A DNA stretch of 64,000 nt from Ricordea florida (GCA_949710005.1 OX453279.1:11738078-11802077), one strand, 5' to 3'; shown: positions 1 to 11,480, numbered from the stretch's first letter. Notes: generated by a model from the sequence alone, not told the origin. Numbers and translations: made by a program.

Positions 1-749
1 CAAATTCTAGTTTAGAACCATTGTTCAAGCTTTGCTTTGATTTGATAACCGTGTAAACATTATAATTAAGTGATATTCCAAACTATCGCAATTTTCAACA
101 GAAAGAAACTTGGAATTGCCATGATTTTACTCACATTTTCCTGTACTTGAGACCATTTACATTGACTGCTTGTGGCATTTGCAATTGTTTGATTGGCCAT
201 GTGATTTCCTTAGGAGCTGTTTGACGACACTCAATTGAAAAGTGCTTTATCAGAACATGCAATAAATTATTTGAAAAGTAACAAAAGAGATGAAATAGTA
301 TTGTTAGAATAATAGCAAAATAGACATGTTGAAAGTTCAAAATATATTTATTTGTGATCTTATTGACATTTTTCCTCATTTCATAATCAATCCAAAAAGT
401 CTATAAAAGAAGTCCATTGTTAAAAAAATAGTTCAGCTAGAAATAATAGAGTAGATATTATTTACATTTTGATTTGTGCCATTTTTATACTCAACATTTT
501 CATGCAAATAATCAAAATTCAGAATTGGATAGTTACATTTTAAATATCTAAGTTATTTTTCCTCCTTTCCATATGATAAAAAAAATCCTCATTCTTGTGA
601 AAACTAGAAACAATAAAATAGAACTGTGAAATAGATTGTTTACATTTCAATATTTTTACATTTTGAAAATTTTCATGACAATATAAAATTGAGGAAAAGA
701 TAATAACTATTACATTTTTAATCAATTACCTTTTTCTTCGGATCCGTTT
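1..749. other. AT-rich non-coding sequence
   Basis: No convincing coding sequence on either strand. Short open frames here are low-complexity and rich in Ile, Asn and Lys, as expected by chance in AT-rich DNA. It lies downstream of the candidate minus-strand terminal exon at 750-806 and may be its 3' untranslated or flanking region. Confidence 0.5.
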
Positions 750-806
750 TTATTTATCACCTGGCCATTTGGCCTCGTACAGGTCAGATGTAGCGACCTT
801 GTAGAC
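750..806 (-). CDS. Candidate terminal exon of a minus-strand gene
   Basis: On the minus strand a good 3' splice site (a TTTTGCATTTCAG-type tract ending at 807) is followed by 18 codons in phase 0 and a TAA at 750-752. The encoded tail ends in LYEAKWPGDK. GC content and codon use are clearly unlike the surrounding AT-rich DNA. The family is not recognised and upstream exons would lie outside or further right in the window. It could be chance, since only 57 bases support it. Confidence 0.35.
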   Translation of the reverse strand, partial: VYKVATSDLYEAKWPGDK

Positions 807-1232
807 CTGAAATGCAAAATAGTTGCAATAAGATAAAGATTAAAAAAGCATATGTATTAGCATTCATGCCAACTCTCCCGGATACAGAACAAATCTCCCG
901 GTCTCCCGTACGGGTCACGCAATCTCCTGGATAAAATCAACTTTGAATCCTTACTCCACTGTAAGCGAACGTCCCGTCCTCAAATTTACCAAATCAAAAC
1001 AATGTTGGTTTTTCAAACTCGCCGCACCGTTTTTTGAACAATTTTTTAAGGAATCTTTAACCACATGTTGACGGATACTAAACAAAAGCTTTCTTCATTT
1101 TGCGGCCATATAATAAACGACTGTCTGATTGGATCTCCATTAACCAATAAAAATTCAGGACATAATCGCCCCATTTTCCCGCAAATTTCCCACTTCCGAT
1201 GCGAAAACTTGTGTGAGATTGCAAGATTCACA
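807..1232. other. Non-coding; small CTCCCGG cluster
   Basis: No gene seen. Around 876-935 the motif CTCCCGG or a close variant recurs about four times within 60 bases, probably the remnant of a dispersed repeat. The stretch just before 1233 would be the promoter and 5' leader of the OTU-like gene. Confidence 0.4.
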
Positions 1233-1374
1233 ATGGCGGTAGATTTTTCTTGTCTTCAGAAGGAGCTGCTGGGCTACGTGCCTTTCGGATTTATGCAAAC
1301 CCAAAATTTTATTATCGAGAAGGCGAAAAGAGTACCTCCTTTGGCTTGCCAACCAAATGTCTCAAATACTCAAG
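1233..1374 (+). CDS. First exon of OTU-like gene
   Basis: An ATG in fair context (CACAATGG) opens 47 codons that end at CAAG followed by a consensus donor, GTAAGT, at 1375. The exon ends in phase 1, which fits exactly the phase of the acceptor at 4203, so the two halves join in frame. The product begins MAVDFSCLQKELLGY and has no domain I recognise before the OTU part. The 2.8-kb intron that follows contains a TTAA-flanked transposon. Expression cannot be judged from sequence, and this could instead be the N-terminus of a transposon-derived gene. Confidence 0.5.
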
Positions 1375-1442
1375 GTAAGTTGGATTCATTTGAATAACAA
1401 TGAGATCGTAGGGCATGGTCATGACACGCATTGTCCGGTTAA

Positions 1443-2963
1443 GGTTACTGTAGACCTTCAAAGGCTGAATTTTGCGAATTTTTTTTTCTGTGCTCCTGAC
1501 ATAGCTAAAACATCGATTTAAAGTTTGGTGAAAAAAGTTGTTTGAAATCATTCAATGATCGCGAGATTTCGGGGAAAAACTATTTTGGAGAAGAGTTAAT
1601 AAATAACTAAAGGCGTTCTAATCCCATTAAACACATCTAGCGCCTACTGATTTTTCACGGCAAATCTTATCCGGGACTAAAATTACAAACATTTTAATAT
1701 TTTGTTTACATTGAAAGTTGTGCTGTGTCGCGTCGTTTTGGCCGTTGGTATCAGTGAATATTTTAATGTAGAATCCGTGAAAACTTACATTATGAATTCA
1801 TCGAGAAGAGAAAAGAAGCCTTGGACAAAATCTCGTAAGAAACCTGGAGAAAAAGGAGAAAGGCGATTTGTTTGATGAAAGCAGGAGGAAGGAACTCGCC
1901 GCCAGTGACAAAGATTCCTGGTTTGACCAGCCTTCAAGCGATGTTTCAGAAGTCTCACATCCTTCAACTTCCAGAGAGGTTGGTGCCGGTACCTTAAAGC
2001 TGATGGCTTCGAAAGCTGCTACCACTGGTTTAGTAGAATCTGACTCGACCAGTGGCGAGGAATCGAACGCAAGCACACAATCGGAGGAATTGGAGTGTGA
2101 CCATGTTTTGTTTTGGATCGCGCTTGGTTGACTGAATGTTTGGTTCTTTGGAGGTCGCCACAACTTTTCCTCCCTTTCGCTGATTAGTGCCTTTTCTCTT
2201 TAATGTTTTTCCAGAGGCTTTTCTCGTTGATTTAACTTTACCCATGTTTTTGCCGCAATCACTCGACGGTGTTCGACTGCGACTGCAAAACTTCCCGCAA
2301 ATTTAATGAGCTATTTTTGTTGCGGGCGCTCGGGGGATCCGAAGCTCGTGTTTCATTGGTCGGCGGCATGACCCAGTTGACAGCCGCTTTGATGAGGTGT
2401 GATAAGCCTTTAAAACTTAAGGAGTCTAAAACTCGGACTTTATTTTTGCGTGGATTTCCTTGCTTCAAGCGAAATAATAGGGTATATAGATTTCACGGAT
2501 TCTCATGAAATTTGGCCAAAATGTTCCTTGGTTGTCAATGCAAAAAAGGGTGTGAGGCTTTTTTTGATATTTCAAATACTTCTCCTTTTACGCGCTCTCA
2601 TGTGACGAAGATCGACAAGTATTCAATTCGCCAACTTCAAAATAGATTTTCTCGGCAACCAGTCGGAATATCGAAAAAGCCTCACACCCTTTTGTAGCCT
2701 ATCACCTACTGATTGACATTGTGCAGTTTGTTTGGTTGTACTTGCGAGCAGGGAGCCAGGTAATTCAGTTTAACAAATAGTGTCAGTTTTGCGTTTGAAG
2801 GCTAGCGCACGTTTACCATTAAATCAAATCTTAAAAAAAATTATTTCTTCTTATTGTACATTTTATTAGCTTTACAATGATATATACTTTTCTATGGTTA
2901 TAATATAAGCGGCGCGCATACGAATGATTCTTCGGAAGACACCTCTGAAGGTCTACAGTAACC
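1443..2963. mobile_element. TTAA-flanked non-autonomous DNA element (Kolobok- or piggyBac-type)
   Basis: The ends are inverted copies of GGTTACTGTAGACCTTC, extended by a few imperfect bases, and both are directly flanked by TTAA (1439-1442 and 2964-2967). TTAA target duplication is known for Kolobok and piggyBac elements. The 1.52-kb body carries a decayed minus-strand gene with a very basic N-terminus, so it looks like an internally deleted derivative. It sits inside the intron of the OTU-like gene. A further internal inverted repeat (about 2545-2575 versus 2664-2694, AAAGGGTGTGAGGC) may be a separate foldback. Confidence 0.6.
1798..2245 (-). pseudogene. Decayed N-terminus of a transposon protein
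   Basis: Starting at an ATG at 2245, about 28 codons encode a basic run (MGKVKSTRKASGKTLKRKG). After a frame shift near 2160 the other frame continues with a Ser-, Glu- and Thr-rich acidic segment down to about 1800. A basic head followed by a Ser/Glu-rich linker is also seen at the N-terminus of the intact transposase at 34888-36750. I infer the same broad kind of transposase, but no catalytic region is present here. The opposite strand is also open over 1868-2131, but it looks like the shadow of this frame. Confidence 0.4.
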
Positions 2964-4202
2964 TTAAGCTGACTGTTTTCTTATTCTACTATTAGCGGCT
3001 CCTACTTTTTTTGTTTATATGTCTTAACAAAATGAAACCATAGAGATCAGTCATTGCCTTTTTTTGCATCCAGATGAAAATGTGACCAAAGTGAAATAAG
3101 CTAGATACGTTAAAATATTTATTTTATACCGCAAGTGTGAAGAGCATCCCTTCCGGCTAAGCTTATCATTTACTAAGCTCTGCCCTGAGAAAGACAAAAT
3201 CGTCAATTGTTTTACAGGTTAAGGCTAAAAAATTAAAATGTTCTTATTTTAAAATGTTATAGTTTTTTAATAAATCAATGCAGACACGACCAGGGAATGT
3301 ATTAAAGAGCATTGTTTGCCATGCTAAGAAATGTAGCGTATGAAGTTGACATTGCGTGCACGGAAGGTTGTAAAAGGGTATTTTCGTGACCCGCGATGGG
3401 CCCCTCTTTCCCAGTAAAATGAGAAATGGCAGTTTTCCCCACGTGAATCATGATTTCCATATTAGCTGTGAACCGTGATTTTCCAAAACGTCCCTCTTTT
3501 CCTGTGAAGTGTGAATTGCCAATATTATCATTTTTCGTGAATTGTGAAAGGGCCATTTTATTTTTCGTGAAACCTGATCTATACCCCATTTACCACCCTC
3601 TGCGGGGCGTGGCCTCCGTGATCTAGTGCCTTTTAAAACAAATGTCACGGCAACGATTTTCGGTAAATTTTGATTAAAAGAAAAACATTGAACACAGCGG
3701 TTCATAACGCAACATAAATGATAATGTTGCCAGATTTTGCCGCGAAACTCTCAGCCTCCATATGTTATGTTCTTAGCAATGGCCAATCTCAGCCTTTACG
3801 TTCTCATAAAAAGAGGTTCTTATATAAAAAAGAGTGTACATTATAAAGATGCTATTTTCAAAGCAATATGTAAATTTTTGTTCAGTTAACATATGAATTC
3901 TGTTTTTTTTTTTGCAACTTCACTTTTTTCAATTCACGAAACATGGAAAGATGTGACACGTGTTATAAAGTTCATAACACAACGCCCTCAGCCTTTTCCT
4001 ATATAGGTAATGCTTAAAGAGAGGCACAACTTTCTGATTTGCGTAACCATTCCATCGCAATAAAACAAAGAATTGCGGATAAAATAATTTTTTGTTTATT
4101 TTTTACTATTTATATTGTTTGCTTGTTTTTTTTCACTTTCAATTCGAGGAGTGGATACTAGCTTATTACGTTGTCCGTCTTAATTCCTCAACTTACCCTT
4201 AG
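2964..4202. other. Rest of the OTU-gene intron; short repeats
   Basis: No coding sequence is supported. Between about 3440 and 3590 the motif GTGAANCNTGATTT or GTGAATTGTGAA recurs five or six times, a small degenerate tandem array. The stretch ends with a polypyrimidine-like tract and a CTTACCCTTAG acceptor at 4202. Confidence 0.4.
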
Positions 4203-4654
4203 GTTTTAAGGATACCATTGCTGAGCAACTGTTTCCTCGTGATGGCCCACTGGGACATGAACCCATTCAAACCTATGGTGATGGCAACTGCCTGTACAGA
4301 GCCATGTCTAGAATTCTGTGTGGCGATGAAAACATGCACATGGAACTAAGGGTATGGACGTTTATTGAGCTATGTGTCAATAAAGGTAAGTATTTAAGTG
4401 ATACCTTTCTGAAGGAACTAACTGGTTTAGATGGCTGTATCGATAAACTCTTTAACAGCAGTTTTGATACTTCGTCCAGTGTTAAGAACAAAGATAGGTC
4501 AGAACGCTATTGTGAGGCTTTTGAGGCTGGCATTCTTGACACCATCAAACCATCCAAGTATTCAAATATGTGGCACATATTTGCACTGTGTCATGTAATC
4601 GGACGTTCTATAACATCAGTCTATCCCTGCGTCAGCGGCTCCCTTATTGACTGA
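4203..4654 (+). CDS. OTU-like cysteine protease domain, second exon
   Basis: After the acceptor at 4202 the frame continues from exon 1 and runs to TGA at 4652-4654. Residues around YGDGNCLYRAMSRIL match the OTU catalytic block D-G-N-C, with the presumed nucleophile Cys at 4289-4291. This is followed by the ELRVW helix typical of OTU proteins. The later part (MWHIFALCHVIGRSITSVYP) resembles the conserved strand region seen in OTU/vertnin-type proteins that are common in transposon-rich animal genomes. OTU proteases cleave ubiquitin chains. A histidine for the catalytic pair is not obvious before the stop, so the protein may be truncated or continue in another splice form. Substrate and role are unknown. 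Confidence 0.55.
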
Positions 4655-5002
4655 AGTTACATGAATATCATCAAATAGTCAGGTAAAGTTTTGAAATAAA
4701 ATGATTTTTCTGTAGAATTGTGAAGTATAAGGATAGATGTTGATGGTGTAAAAAGATGGTTGTAATACGATAAACGGTAATTCGTCACGACTGCCTTTAA
4801 AACTTCTATATTTCACCGGTCTTTTGCGGCCTAAATCCGCCAAATCCAACTTTTCGTAATTTCTCGCAAAATACAAGGCGCTGGGACTTTTCAGTAATAT
4901 TTTCGAAAACAACTCACCAAAGGGGTTCTTTCGATAAAATAAAAAGAATTTCGAATCTTCCTAACTGACGTCGCATTCTCGAGATTTACGGACAGGCGCT
5001 CT
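4655..5002. other. Non-coding spacer
   Basis: Sequence between the end of the OTU-like exon and the left end of the Mutator-like element. No gene or repeat structure is evident. Confidence 0.4.
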
Positions 5003-5326
5003 TAAGTATTCAGATAGCAAGCAGCAACACGAGCCGTGTCCTTTCAACAAAACGTCTGATATTACTACATTGATATTCACAACTTTCTTTTCAAGTGTTC
5101 CTTGATAATTAACAAAACTAACAGCTATTTCAAATATAAGTTTAGAAATAAGACCCGAAAGGTAGTGTGTTTAGAAGAGAGGAACAGCACGTGCTGAATA
5201 CTAAAGGATATCACAAACGCGGATTTGCACGTTTTCAAAATTGTAAAAACCTCAAAGCCATGCGACATTCGTGCAATGCTCACATGCAGAAATACACCCT
5301 AGCTAGTGCATTTTCTACATAGCAAG
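5003..5326 (+). repeat. Left TIR of MULE-1
   Basis: Inverted copy of 10420-10743. Runs from TAAGTATTCAG to CTACATAGCA. Element promoters normally lie in such TIRs. Just inside it, at 5378, a short ATG frame ends in a GTAAGT donor and could be a first mini-exon, but its phase does not fit the next exon I see. Confidence 0.8.
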
Positions 5327-6385
5327 AATGTGTGAATGTTTGAGTGAATGATGAATGTTTGTTGAGTTTGAAAGATCATGAGTTTCAAATACGAGGTAAG
5401 TTTTGTAACTGCATTGTCATTAACTCAAATAATTGAGAATACTCTGCTACGGCATAGATATAAACGTTTATTGATGCCCTACATTTACGCCATCTATTTG
5501 CGACCATGTGTCCTTGCAAATGTTATCCCATTTTCCATTTTACAGCATTTTTACGATATCATGTTATCCCAGATTGAGGTCACAGTGCCAAAAGGAGTAC
5601 GTTTAAATCAGCCAAATAACAATGCACAACGTTTGACACAAACACTGTGAGGTTTTCGAACGCGTCACGGACTGTTCCCAGGCATCTGTCAGTGTTTTGT
5701 ATTCAATGTATTTCCTATTCTGTCGGATAATGTCAAATTTTCCGTGATCAGGCAAGCAAAATTTTATATGAACCTTTTGTTGGGAAAAAGAATTATGTTT
5801 TGCGCGGGCATGTTGTAAACACGAAATAGCGATAAAGCGAGATGTCGAATGATATTAAATTTAAGAGCAAACATAAGTTGAATAATGTTATCATCCCACT
5901 GAAATGTGCATCTGTTGCCAGGTTTTTTCTTCTTTGTACACTGTACTGTAAGGACAACTAACTAACTATAACTTCGGCAATCTTTATTCAAACTCCGAGT
6001 GAACAATGTTAGGATATGAACAAGACGATAAACACTCTGGGGGGTCGTACCTAAGTCGAGATTACATTGAGCATCAGATATCATTTGTAACAAATTACTA
6101 ATATTAATCATTTTAACAGAAAAGTCTGGATAAAAGCGGGACTATTGCCAAAATCTGACCTTTCCTTTTTTTTTTAATTGGGCATTCCGCGTTCTTTAAC
6201 TATAACATATAAATTTTAATCTCGTTTTCAGTTTTAAAGCCGTGAAACAAAGACGTTAGAAAGGCTTTTCCGCCTCAAAGTTTACAAACAAGGGAAATTA
6301 CTGTAATAAACCATTTTCTCATGTATTGTTTCGTCACTTTTTGTCGCACTTTCATTTTAATTATTTGGTTTCCAATTTGTGTAGG

Positions 6386-6683
6386 ATTTGCTTTTGAGAA
6401 AAGCCAAGACGATCCACCCGAGGAAGAATTACTTACTGAATCTCCCGATGAAGATAGTGCGTCAGATAGCCTCACCACAAAGTCAACATATAAGAGGAAC
6501 AAGACTCTTCGCGCACCCCTGCCGTCCTGGGCCGATAGCGATGATGACGTACAAATTATAGACGCCAATCACATCCACGCTGTACAGTAAAGAACACCGA
6601 CACGTGCCGTCAGATGAGTCACATTCAGACAGTGAGGAAGAGGACCAATTACATTTGCAGGCCGCCAAAAATCCCTTCAAAGA
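6386..6683 (+). pseudogene. MULE-1 gene, acidic N-terminal exon
   Basis: An acceptor (TTTGTGTAG) precedes a Glu/Asp/Ser-rich frame with blocks such as EEELLTESPDED and WADSDDDVQI. One frame shift near 6560 is needed to reach the end. The exon closes at 6683 before a consensus GTAAGT. It joins the acceptor at 7467 in frame, giving KEEKMAYIS across the junction. An acidic low-complexity head before the DDE domain is common in these transposases. An upstream exon is needed but not identified. Confidence 0.5.
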
Positions 6684-7467
6684 GTAAGTAAATGCCAAAA
6701 TAGAGTAAACGGTACTGCTTTACAGCCTTCTGATAAAATAAATAAAATAAGTAACTTAATAAACGTGTCGGAAATGTTTAGCAAAGTGGAAAAGACCCCT
6801 CTAATTGTGGACACCTATCTAAAAGTTGCATGTTTTGAACAATGCCGCTATAATTATGGGTTAACAAAACCGCGGTTAAGAAAATTAACCTTTGGTTTAG
6901 CTCTAAATCAAGGTTAATTTAACCCTCTTTTAAACAACCGGGCGCAGAAAGAAGGTTAACGTTTAAAGGTTAACGTCAGTTTACATCTATACACTTTTGT
7001 GAATTTACAGCTGTCAAAACAAAGTATCTGCTGACCAAGATCACATGACCATTTCACGGGCTCACGTGTTAAAATCACCTAGGTCGCATGTATTTTTAGT
7101 TGACCGCTGACCAGAATTGGTTTTTATTGGTTCGTGGGCTCAAACCGTATTTTTTCTGTCTATGCTATGATCAGTAATTCAGATTTGAATACAGAGCAAA
7201 GTAGATAGCCGCGGAGATCCGCTTTTAAAGTTTTTTGGTTGAGTCTATGACGTCATTACTTTGCTTATTTGCATTTTCTAATGACTTGAATATCTCTGGA
7301 AAGAAACGAGATGTTGGAAATCAGTAAACGTCATTTTTTATTTACATATAGAGTACTTGTTAATACGGCTACCAAAGAAAAAAATGAGAATTTCATCATA
7401 GCAGCACTTATATTTTTGCGTTTTGGTGAATCATTGTGAAGTGAACGTTTATACATTTTCATTTCAG
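6684..7467 (+). other. Intron of the MULE-1 gene
   Basis: Bounded by GTAAGT and TTTCATTTCAG. Contains a patch at about 6850-6985 where GGTTAA and its complement recur five or more times. No coding sequence. Confidence 0.45.
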
Positions 7468-8936
7468 GGAAAAAATGGCCTACATCAGTGATACCCCCTA
7501 CTTTTTCCAAGGAAAACATGAGTTAGATTTCGAAACTAGGATTCATGTCCTGCTCCTAGACGTTGATAAAAGCAAGATTTGTTGCAAAAGACCAAGAAAT
7601 CCCATGGAAAATGCAGGCTTTGTGATTGACAAATCACAATTAAAGAACCAAGATGACTGGCTTGTAAGCGACCTCGGGGCGTTTGAAAATCGCGGTTCAA
7701 GCGCACGTATATTTGTCATTAGAGATAAGAAGATAGTTAATAGTTGGTTTTGCAAAGGTACACAACCTGAACGGAATCAACTTAAACGTGACGAGGACCT
7801 TGTCAGAAACGTCTTCGAGCGCCACAAGAAATACACAGACTTTGTGCGGAATTCAACTCTTGTTTACTGTTGCGGTGGTGAAACACTCCCGCTAGGCCTG
7901 GTCCAATACAGTTTTAACGGAGAAGAGCATCCAGTTAGCCCACACAAACATCCACAATCTGGAAAGAAATATATTCCAACAGCTCCGTCGACTAAAGCAA
8001 AACTGGCAGAGGAAGCAACCGGACGAAAAGGCCCGTCTAGAATTTATGACAAAGTCTCGGAGGCAGTCGGTGGAATGCTCGATTGCGAACTTTCTTCAGA
8101 CTTGTCTCGCGACAGTAAGCAAGTGCAAAATGCACGTCAGCGAGTCACAAACAAAGCTGCCCAACATGACGAATTTGCCTCCTTGTTAGAGCTGGCAAAG
8201 GAAGATAAGGCAGTGCATAATTTGCAGTGGACACCCTCTCCAAGGGTTGTTATTTGTCTAGAAGACCAGATCAAGGACATTGTCAAAGACTGCTGCTCTC
8301 CTGGTTCTACGAGTATTTTATCCATAGATACCACGTTTAATGTTGGTAACTTTTATTTAACATCTACTACATTCCAGAGCAGTAAGGTATTGAACAAAAA
8401 AACGGGAAAGCCTGCAAACCTTCCTGGTCCCGCAATGCTGCACGCTTCCAAGACCGGTAGCGATTACTTGTATCTCATCAACACGCTGCTCGAATGCAAC
8501 TACGACCTTGAAAGAATCAACTTCATCGGAGGAGACAGGGATAAGGCGCAGGCTAGTTTCCTCAAACCATTGAAAGGATGTACCTTTCTGCCTTGTAAAA
8601 AGCATGTTGAAGACGACATTGTTAGAAAGATTGCTGATCTGGGGTTGACGTCTGTCCGAAAGGAAATCTTGGAAGACATATTTGGAAACGACTTCAACAA
8701 AGAATAGGGGATCATTGACAGCGAAAGTCCTGAGGAGTTCGTCGCCAAAGTAGAAAGCATTTCATTCAAGTGGGACAAGCTAGAGGAAGACATCACAGGG
8801 AAAGAGCCAAAATTTTCACAGTACTTTCAGCGCTATATCGAAGACGATATGAAGAATGGAATGCTTCTGCCAATCTGAAGAAGCGCTGGGCTCGACGGCG
8901 ACTTCTTTAACAATGCCCAAGAGAGTAGCAATTCAG
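7468..8936 (+). pseudogene. MULE transposase, DDE catalytic part
   Basis: From the acceptor at 7467 the frame runs 413 codons to a TAG at 8705-8707, then continues in the same sense for about 55 codons to another stop near 8876. Known MULE catalytic blocks are visible. The first Asp is in SIDTTFNVGNFYL (codon starting 8327). The second is in GGDRDKAQ (8534), followed by a Cys/His pair, CKKHVEDD. The third acidic residue is probably in NNAQESSNSAL near 8921. The enzyme cuts and joins element ends at the TIRs. The first two-thirds is well preserved while the segment 8937-9240 is scrambled by several stops, so the gene cannot make a full enzyme. Confidence 0.75.
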
Positions 8937-9242
8937 CCTTAAAAAGTAAAGTAAAGGAGAAGAAGGTCGTGGAAGGTACTGGCTATAGACCAAATCTTAA
9001 ATGTTCGTGGCCAGAGGCTGTAATTGTATACAGACTCCATCCTTCAAGCGCAAAGAGACGTTCAACGTGCCGTTCTTGGAAAAGGACCCTATTCCTTGAA
9101 CGCGCAGCACAAACATTTGAACCTTTCAGACTCCAAGTGGTCTAGCATGACAAGAGATAAGAGACATTAGCATCTCCGAGTCCTTGGATCAGCAGTCCAA
9201 GAGGACCTTCAAGACCAGCTTCCCAAAACGTCTGAAAACAAC

Positions 9243-10028
9243 GCTCAGCAGGATCCGGAAGTGATGGGGCGCTTTGAGGATTCTGGTTTACCTGAATTTT
9301 TGAGAGGGTCTTGGTCCAATGCCTCTCAAATTTTACGCCTAGAGGGAATTGTTCCTTTTCCGAAATGTAAGGAAAAGCCTATCGTCATATCACTGAGCAG
9401 GCCAGTATCACATACCGTTGAGATCAAAGGTAACAAACTGGCCTGTTCAGAATGCCCTAGGTTCCAAGACAGGGGCATTTGTGCCCACACCTTGACTGTC
9501 GCTCACCAACTCTGTACACTCCAACAATACACACAATCATATCAGGTGCCATTATCTGGATTGGTTTCTTCGACTATTCCCAGCAGAGCTGGGAAGAAAG
9601 AAAACGAAAGAAAGAACTGCAAAAGGAAGCCCAGCACACCACAAGACCTACAAACCTATGGAGATAGAGTCGAGATTGAAGAACCGGAGGCGGAGTTGTC
9701 ACCTTACGAAGTGGTGTTAATAATGGATACCAAAGCTACAACCTGCTATGGCTGCAAGGGTTGTGTACTAAAAACAGCCTCTGATCCCCCTCCTCCCGCT
9801 CCAAACAACATGTTTTTAAAGCACATGGAACATAGGCGATTTAATCGCCGAGGCGAAACAGAGATCAGGATCTCCGCAACACCAGAGGCTGTATATTACC
9901 ATCCCCTGCGCTCGTGTCCCCCGTCTGCTACCAGTACCAACATTCAATGGGCGGGTTCAGCCGTTGATAAATTACCAGAATCTACCAAGAAGCTACTGTG
10001 GCACGAGTTTGGTATAAGATTTACTTAA
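9243..10028 (+). pseudogene. MULE-1 transposase C-terminus with SWIM zinc finger
   Basis: An open frame of about 255 codons ends at TAA 10026-10028. It opens with LPEFLRGSWSNAS, then has a SWIM-type finger (CSEC...GICAHTLTVA), a basic linker, a second Cys cluster (TTCYGCKGCVLK) and a Pro-rich stretch (DPPPPAPNN). SWIM fingers (CxCx(n)CxH) follow the DDE domain in MULE transposases and are thought to help DNA binding. The same order is found in the second copy at 31.9-32.8 kb, so the two are paralogous. Confidence 0.75.
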
Positions 10029-10419
10029 TGATTTTTATCACTTTCTGGCTTTGGCTGCATGCACTGTTCGAGAAATGGTCAAAACTATTGTACCTGTGCA
10101 TTTTGTTCGGGCGCGTCTAAAAATGTCATTGATTCACTTCATGAAACAAAAATAAGCATTTTTAAACATCGATCAACGCAATATTGTATTTAAAGTTAAG
10201 GTTGCTTTATTTTCACAGCATATTTTTGATAACAAGAAACCTTCGTAGGATGTTTCATATTGTGGCTTAGTAGAGATAGATTTATTTAAAGAACACAAGG
10301 CCAAATTGTAACATTACAATTTCTTCGAGTGGTAAATAGCGAAATCTGCCTATCGATGCATATAGCATTTTCATCATACGTTTTCCGGTAAAAGGTTATA
10401 TGCAAGAACGTGTGGTGTT

Positions 10420-10743
10420 CCTGCTATGTAGAAAATGCACTAGCTAGGATGTATTTCTGCATGTGAGCATTGCACGAATGTCGCATGGCTTTGAGGTTTT
10501 TACAATTTTGAAAACGTGCAAATCCGCGTTTGTGATATCCTTTAGTATTCAGCACGTGCTTTTCCTCTCTTCTAAACACACTACCTTTCGGGTCTTATTT
10601 TTAAACTTATATTTGAAATAGCTGTTAGTTTTGTTAATTATCAAGGAACACTTGAAAAGAAAGTTGTGAATATCGATGTAGTAATATCAGACGTTTTGTG
10701 GAAAGGACACGGCTCGTGTTGCCGCTTGCTATCTGAATACTTA
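10420..10743 (-). repeat. Right TIR of MULE-1
   Basis: Inverted partner of 5003-5326. Begins TGCTATGTAGAAAATGC and ends GCTATCTGAATACTTA. Confidence 0.8.
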
Positions 10744-10880
10744 TTTTCTCAGAGTGGAACCTGCTGAACAATTACCATTAATGTGAATTCAGTCCCTGAA
10801 TGTAATTTTGCTGTTTTCCCATCAATGAAAATTAATTTGATGAAAGAGAAATGGTATGTCAGATCACACAGATTTAACAT

Positions 10881-11480
10881 AAAAACCATTCCTGGGAAAA
10901 GTATCAGTACCATTAATGTTATCATGGAATATAAAATTCCATTAATGGGATTAACATTCGATCAAAACAATGATGGGTATTCTAAAATCCCATGCTAGGG
11001 TTCTCTTTAAGAACCATATATGGGAAATGTATCTAAACCCATTCATGTTACTATAGAATAAAAAAGCCATTCTTAGTAATGACCCTATTTAAAACAGTAA
11101 TGGTATTTCAAAACACATGAATAGGTTTTATATACAAACCATTCTTGGGAAATTTATGAATTCCATGAATGTTACCTCAAAATATAAAATCCCATTAATG
11201 ACATTGAACTGAATAAAACCCATGGCAAGGTTCCTCTAACCCATATACATGCAGGTACGGGTAATGTGCCTAGAGTGAATCTATTTATTTTGCTGTGGAA
11301 TAAAAAATCCCACTGATAACAATAACATCAATCCTAATCAACATAGAAATGCGTATTTATTTAAAAACCATTCATAGAAAACCTACTCAACCAGTACTTA
11401 ATATGTTATTTTGGAATAAAAAATGCTGGTATTTTAAATCTTATGCTTGGATTTTATGTAACAACAATTAATGGAAAAAA
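10881..11480. repeat. Decayed tandem repeat, about five units of 115-128 bp
   Basis: Blocks with the same order of motifs recur: AAACCATTCNTGGGAAA, then CCATTAATGTTA, then GAATAAAAAATCCCATTA. Starts lie near 10884, 11012, 11137, about 11251 and 11366. Copies are heavily diverged, with many indels. It immediately follows the right TIR of MULE-1 and no gene overlaps it. Confidence 0.55.

Larger units (their letters stand above)
5003..10743 (+). mobile_element. Mutator-like element (MULE-1), 5.7 kb, long TIRs
   Basis: The ends, 5003-5326 and 10420-10743, are inverted repeats of about 324 bp with only scattered differences, starting TAAGTATTCAGATAGC. They enclose a plus-strand gene with MULE-type DDE residues and a SWIM zinc finger. 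Long TIRs and this domain pair are the hallmark of Mutator elements. I could not see a 9-bp target duplication: AGGCGCTCT on the left and TTTTCTCAG on the right do not match. The outermost bases may therefore be slightly misplaced or decayed. The gene is broken by stops and frame shifts, so the copy is dead, although the TIRs remain similar. Confidence 0.8.

Noticed and set aside
131..725. Open minus-strand frames of 60-80 codons
   Set aside because: Low-complexity, Ile/Asn/Lys-rich, with no domain or splice support. Expected by chance in AT-rich DNA.
1868..2131. Plus-strand frame of 87 codons rich in Ser and Glu
   Set aside because: It mirrors the minus-strand transposon frame at 1798-2245, which has a better start (ATG plus basic head) and fits the element.
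3302..3705. Two overlapping minus-strand frames of 85-95 codons
   Set aside because: Their repeated peptide (SHFTGKEG) comes from the degenerate GTGAATTGTGAA repeat, not from a gene.
5003..10743. OTU exon at 4203-4654 as part of MULE-1
   Set aside because: It lies outside the left TIR and its phase matches the exon at 1233-1374, so it is treated as a separate gene.
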